Both the position numbers and the translations under genes were made by a program. This document shows, piece after piece, positions 38,136 through 38,842 of a stretch of DNA of 38,842 nucleotides. The notes beneath the pieces were generated by a model. The model was not told the DNA's origin, searched no databases, and saw only the letters and a program-made list of their open reading frames with translations. Location: assembly GCA_037447655.1 (NCBI GenBank), contig JBBHKE010002380.1, positions 1 to 38,842 of the forward strand, written 5' to 3'. The DNA is from Zygnema cylindricum (taxonomy: Eukaryota; Streptophyta; Zygnematophyceae; Zygnematales; Zygnemataceae). The stretch's first letter is position 1. Each line of letters begins with the position of its first letter.

Positions 38136-38842
38136 TCGCCAAGCCGCACACTGCTAGAGCACTCGGCCTGCTTCCATTCCAATATATGGGATTATTGAAA
38201 AAAACCAAATCACTTTAAGTCTTTAACCACACTACAACCGAAAACGTTAAAGGCATTTACCGAAAGCATGGCTCCACGTTACGCTATGACCCACACTAAA
38301 CAAAGTGGACTGTACCAAACAAAGGTATGACGTAGACTGAACACTAAACTCTAGCCCCGTATACGGGACAATTCGCCAATGGCCTATTCCACAATGTATT
38401 CCAATATTGACAATGTATTTCATCAATTTAGAGTGGGATCATTAACCGGTTAAGGAAAGTAGGCTTAAAGGGGAACTAAGCCAAAGTTTGTAGATCAAAG
38501 TAAAGATGGTGACCAAACGAAAACAACATTTTTTCGAAAAAAAAAAAAAAACACTGAATTTCTTTTCTTTTAGGTACCCGTTTTTTTAAGTTTGTGACAA
38601 TTCCGAAAGAAATTGACCTGAAGACAAAACGACGATAGATCCAAAAGGGCAAACGAAAGGGAACACAATAAAGGTGAACCTCCACTAGGCGAAAAGTGAG
38701 GTTCCTTACTGGAAAAAGAGTATTTACGTAAAAGGTTGTCCTGTTTTTTTTTTATATATATAAAACATGATTACTGGGAGATTCGTCAAGATTCTCCGAA
38801 CTTTTGGGCGACAACTTCGACCGTCCGATTCTGTGATTTCGA
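38136..38842. other. Unassigned flank
   Basis: Upstream region of the minus-strand open stretch. I see A/T-rich sequence with homopolymer A and T runs and no further gene. Confidence 0.4.

Noticed and set aside
1-38842. CRISPR arrays, bacterial operons, rRNA genes
   Set aside because: None seen; the window is eukaryotic repeat-rich DNA. The tRNA-like modules are too decayed to call as tRNA genes.

Overview
This window is repeat-rich nuclear DNA of a land plant. The evidence is plant-type subtilisin-like serine protease exons with introns, plant Ty1/copia retrotransposons, and PIF/Harbinger-like and hAT-like DNA elements. I cannot place the lineage more closely. Nothing here looks prokaryotic or organellar.

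Layout. (1) 1-8400: two tandem copies of a subtilase gene on the + strand. Only the last exon and 3' flank of copy 1 lie in the window (114-211). Copy 2 (exons between 4194 and 7740) keeps the catalytic-Ser block and the C-terminal Fn3-like domain but is broken by frame shifts, an apparent internal deletion and an early stop. Its introns, like the last intron of copy 1, carry long sense-strand polypyrimidine tracts. Between the copies are two related TIR elements, 1417-2223 and 2231-3187, in opposite orientation, each flanked by TAA, which suggests PIF/Harbinger. (2) 8400-10700: a degenerate GAGTGAGTGGCT-type minisatellite split by about 900 bp of unassigned sequence. (3) 11062-37410: a nest of Ty1/copia elements of one superfamily. 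(4) 37411-38842, together with the flank left of 11062: the target locus, with minus-strand open stretches of unknown identity.

The nest can be unpicked from target-site duplications (TSDs). E1 (+, 11067-37405, TSD TATAC) is the oldest frame. Its 3' LTR is split into four pieces by E2 (-, 14922-28452, TSD CAAAG), by solo LTR S2 (+, TSD TACAC/TACGG) and by a hAT-like element (36206-37111, 8-bp TSD with one mismatch). E2 in turn holds solo LTR S1 (+, 16344-17255, TSD CAGTT) and element E2a (-, 17685-24064, TSD CTCCT/CTCTT). S2 holds the youngest element, E3 (-, 29719-36164, TSD AGTTC). E3 has two 1047-bp LTRs that differ at roughly 16 positions and a nearly complete gag-pol, but one in-frame UGA and an Asp-to-Asn change in the integrase DDE triad.

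The most interesting signal is the shared design of the copia family. The sequence after the 5' LTR does not match the 3' end of a tRNA. It matches the complement of the anticodon arm of initiator tRNA-Met, the half-tRNA priming known from Drosophila copia. The Gag frame opens inside the LTR and is translated straight through this primer site. Each LTR also carries, antisense to the element, a tRNA-like module with A-box- and B-box-like sequences, a conserved imperfect palindrome, and a leader hairpin.
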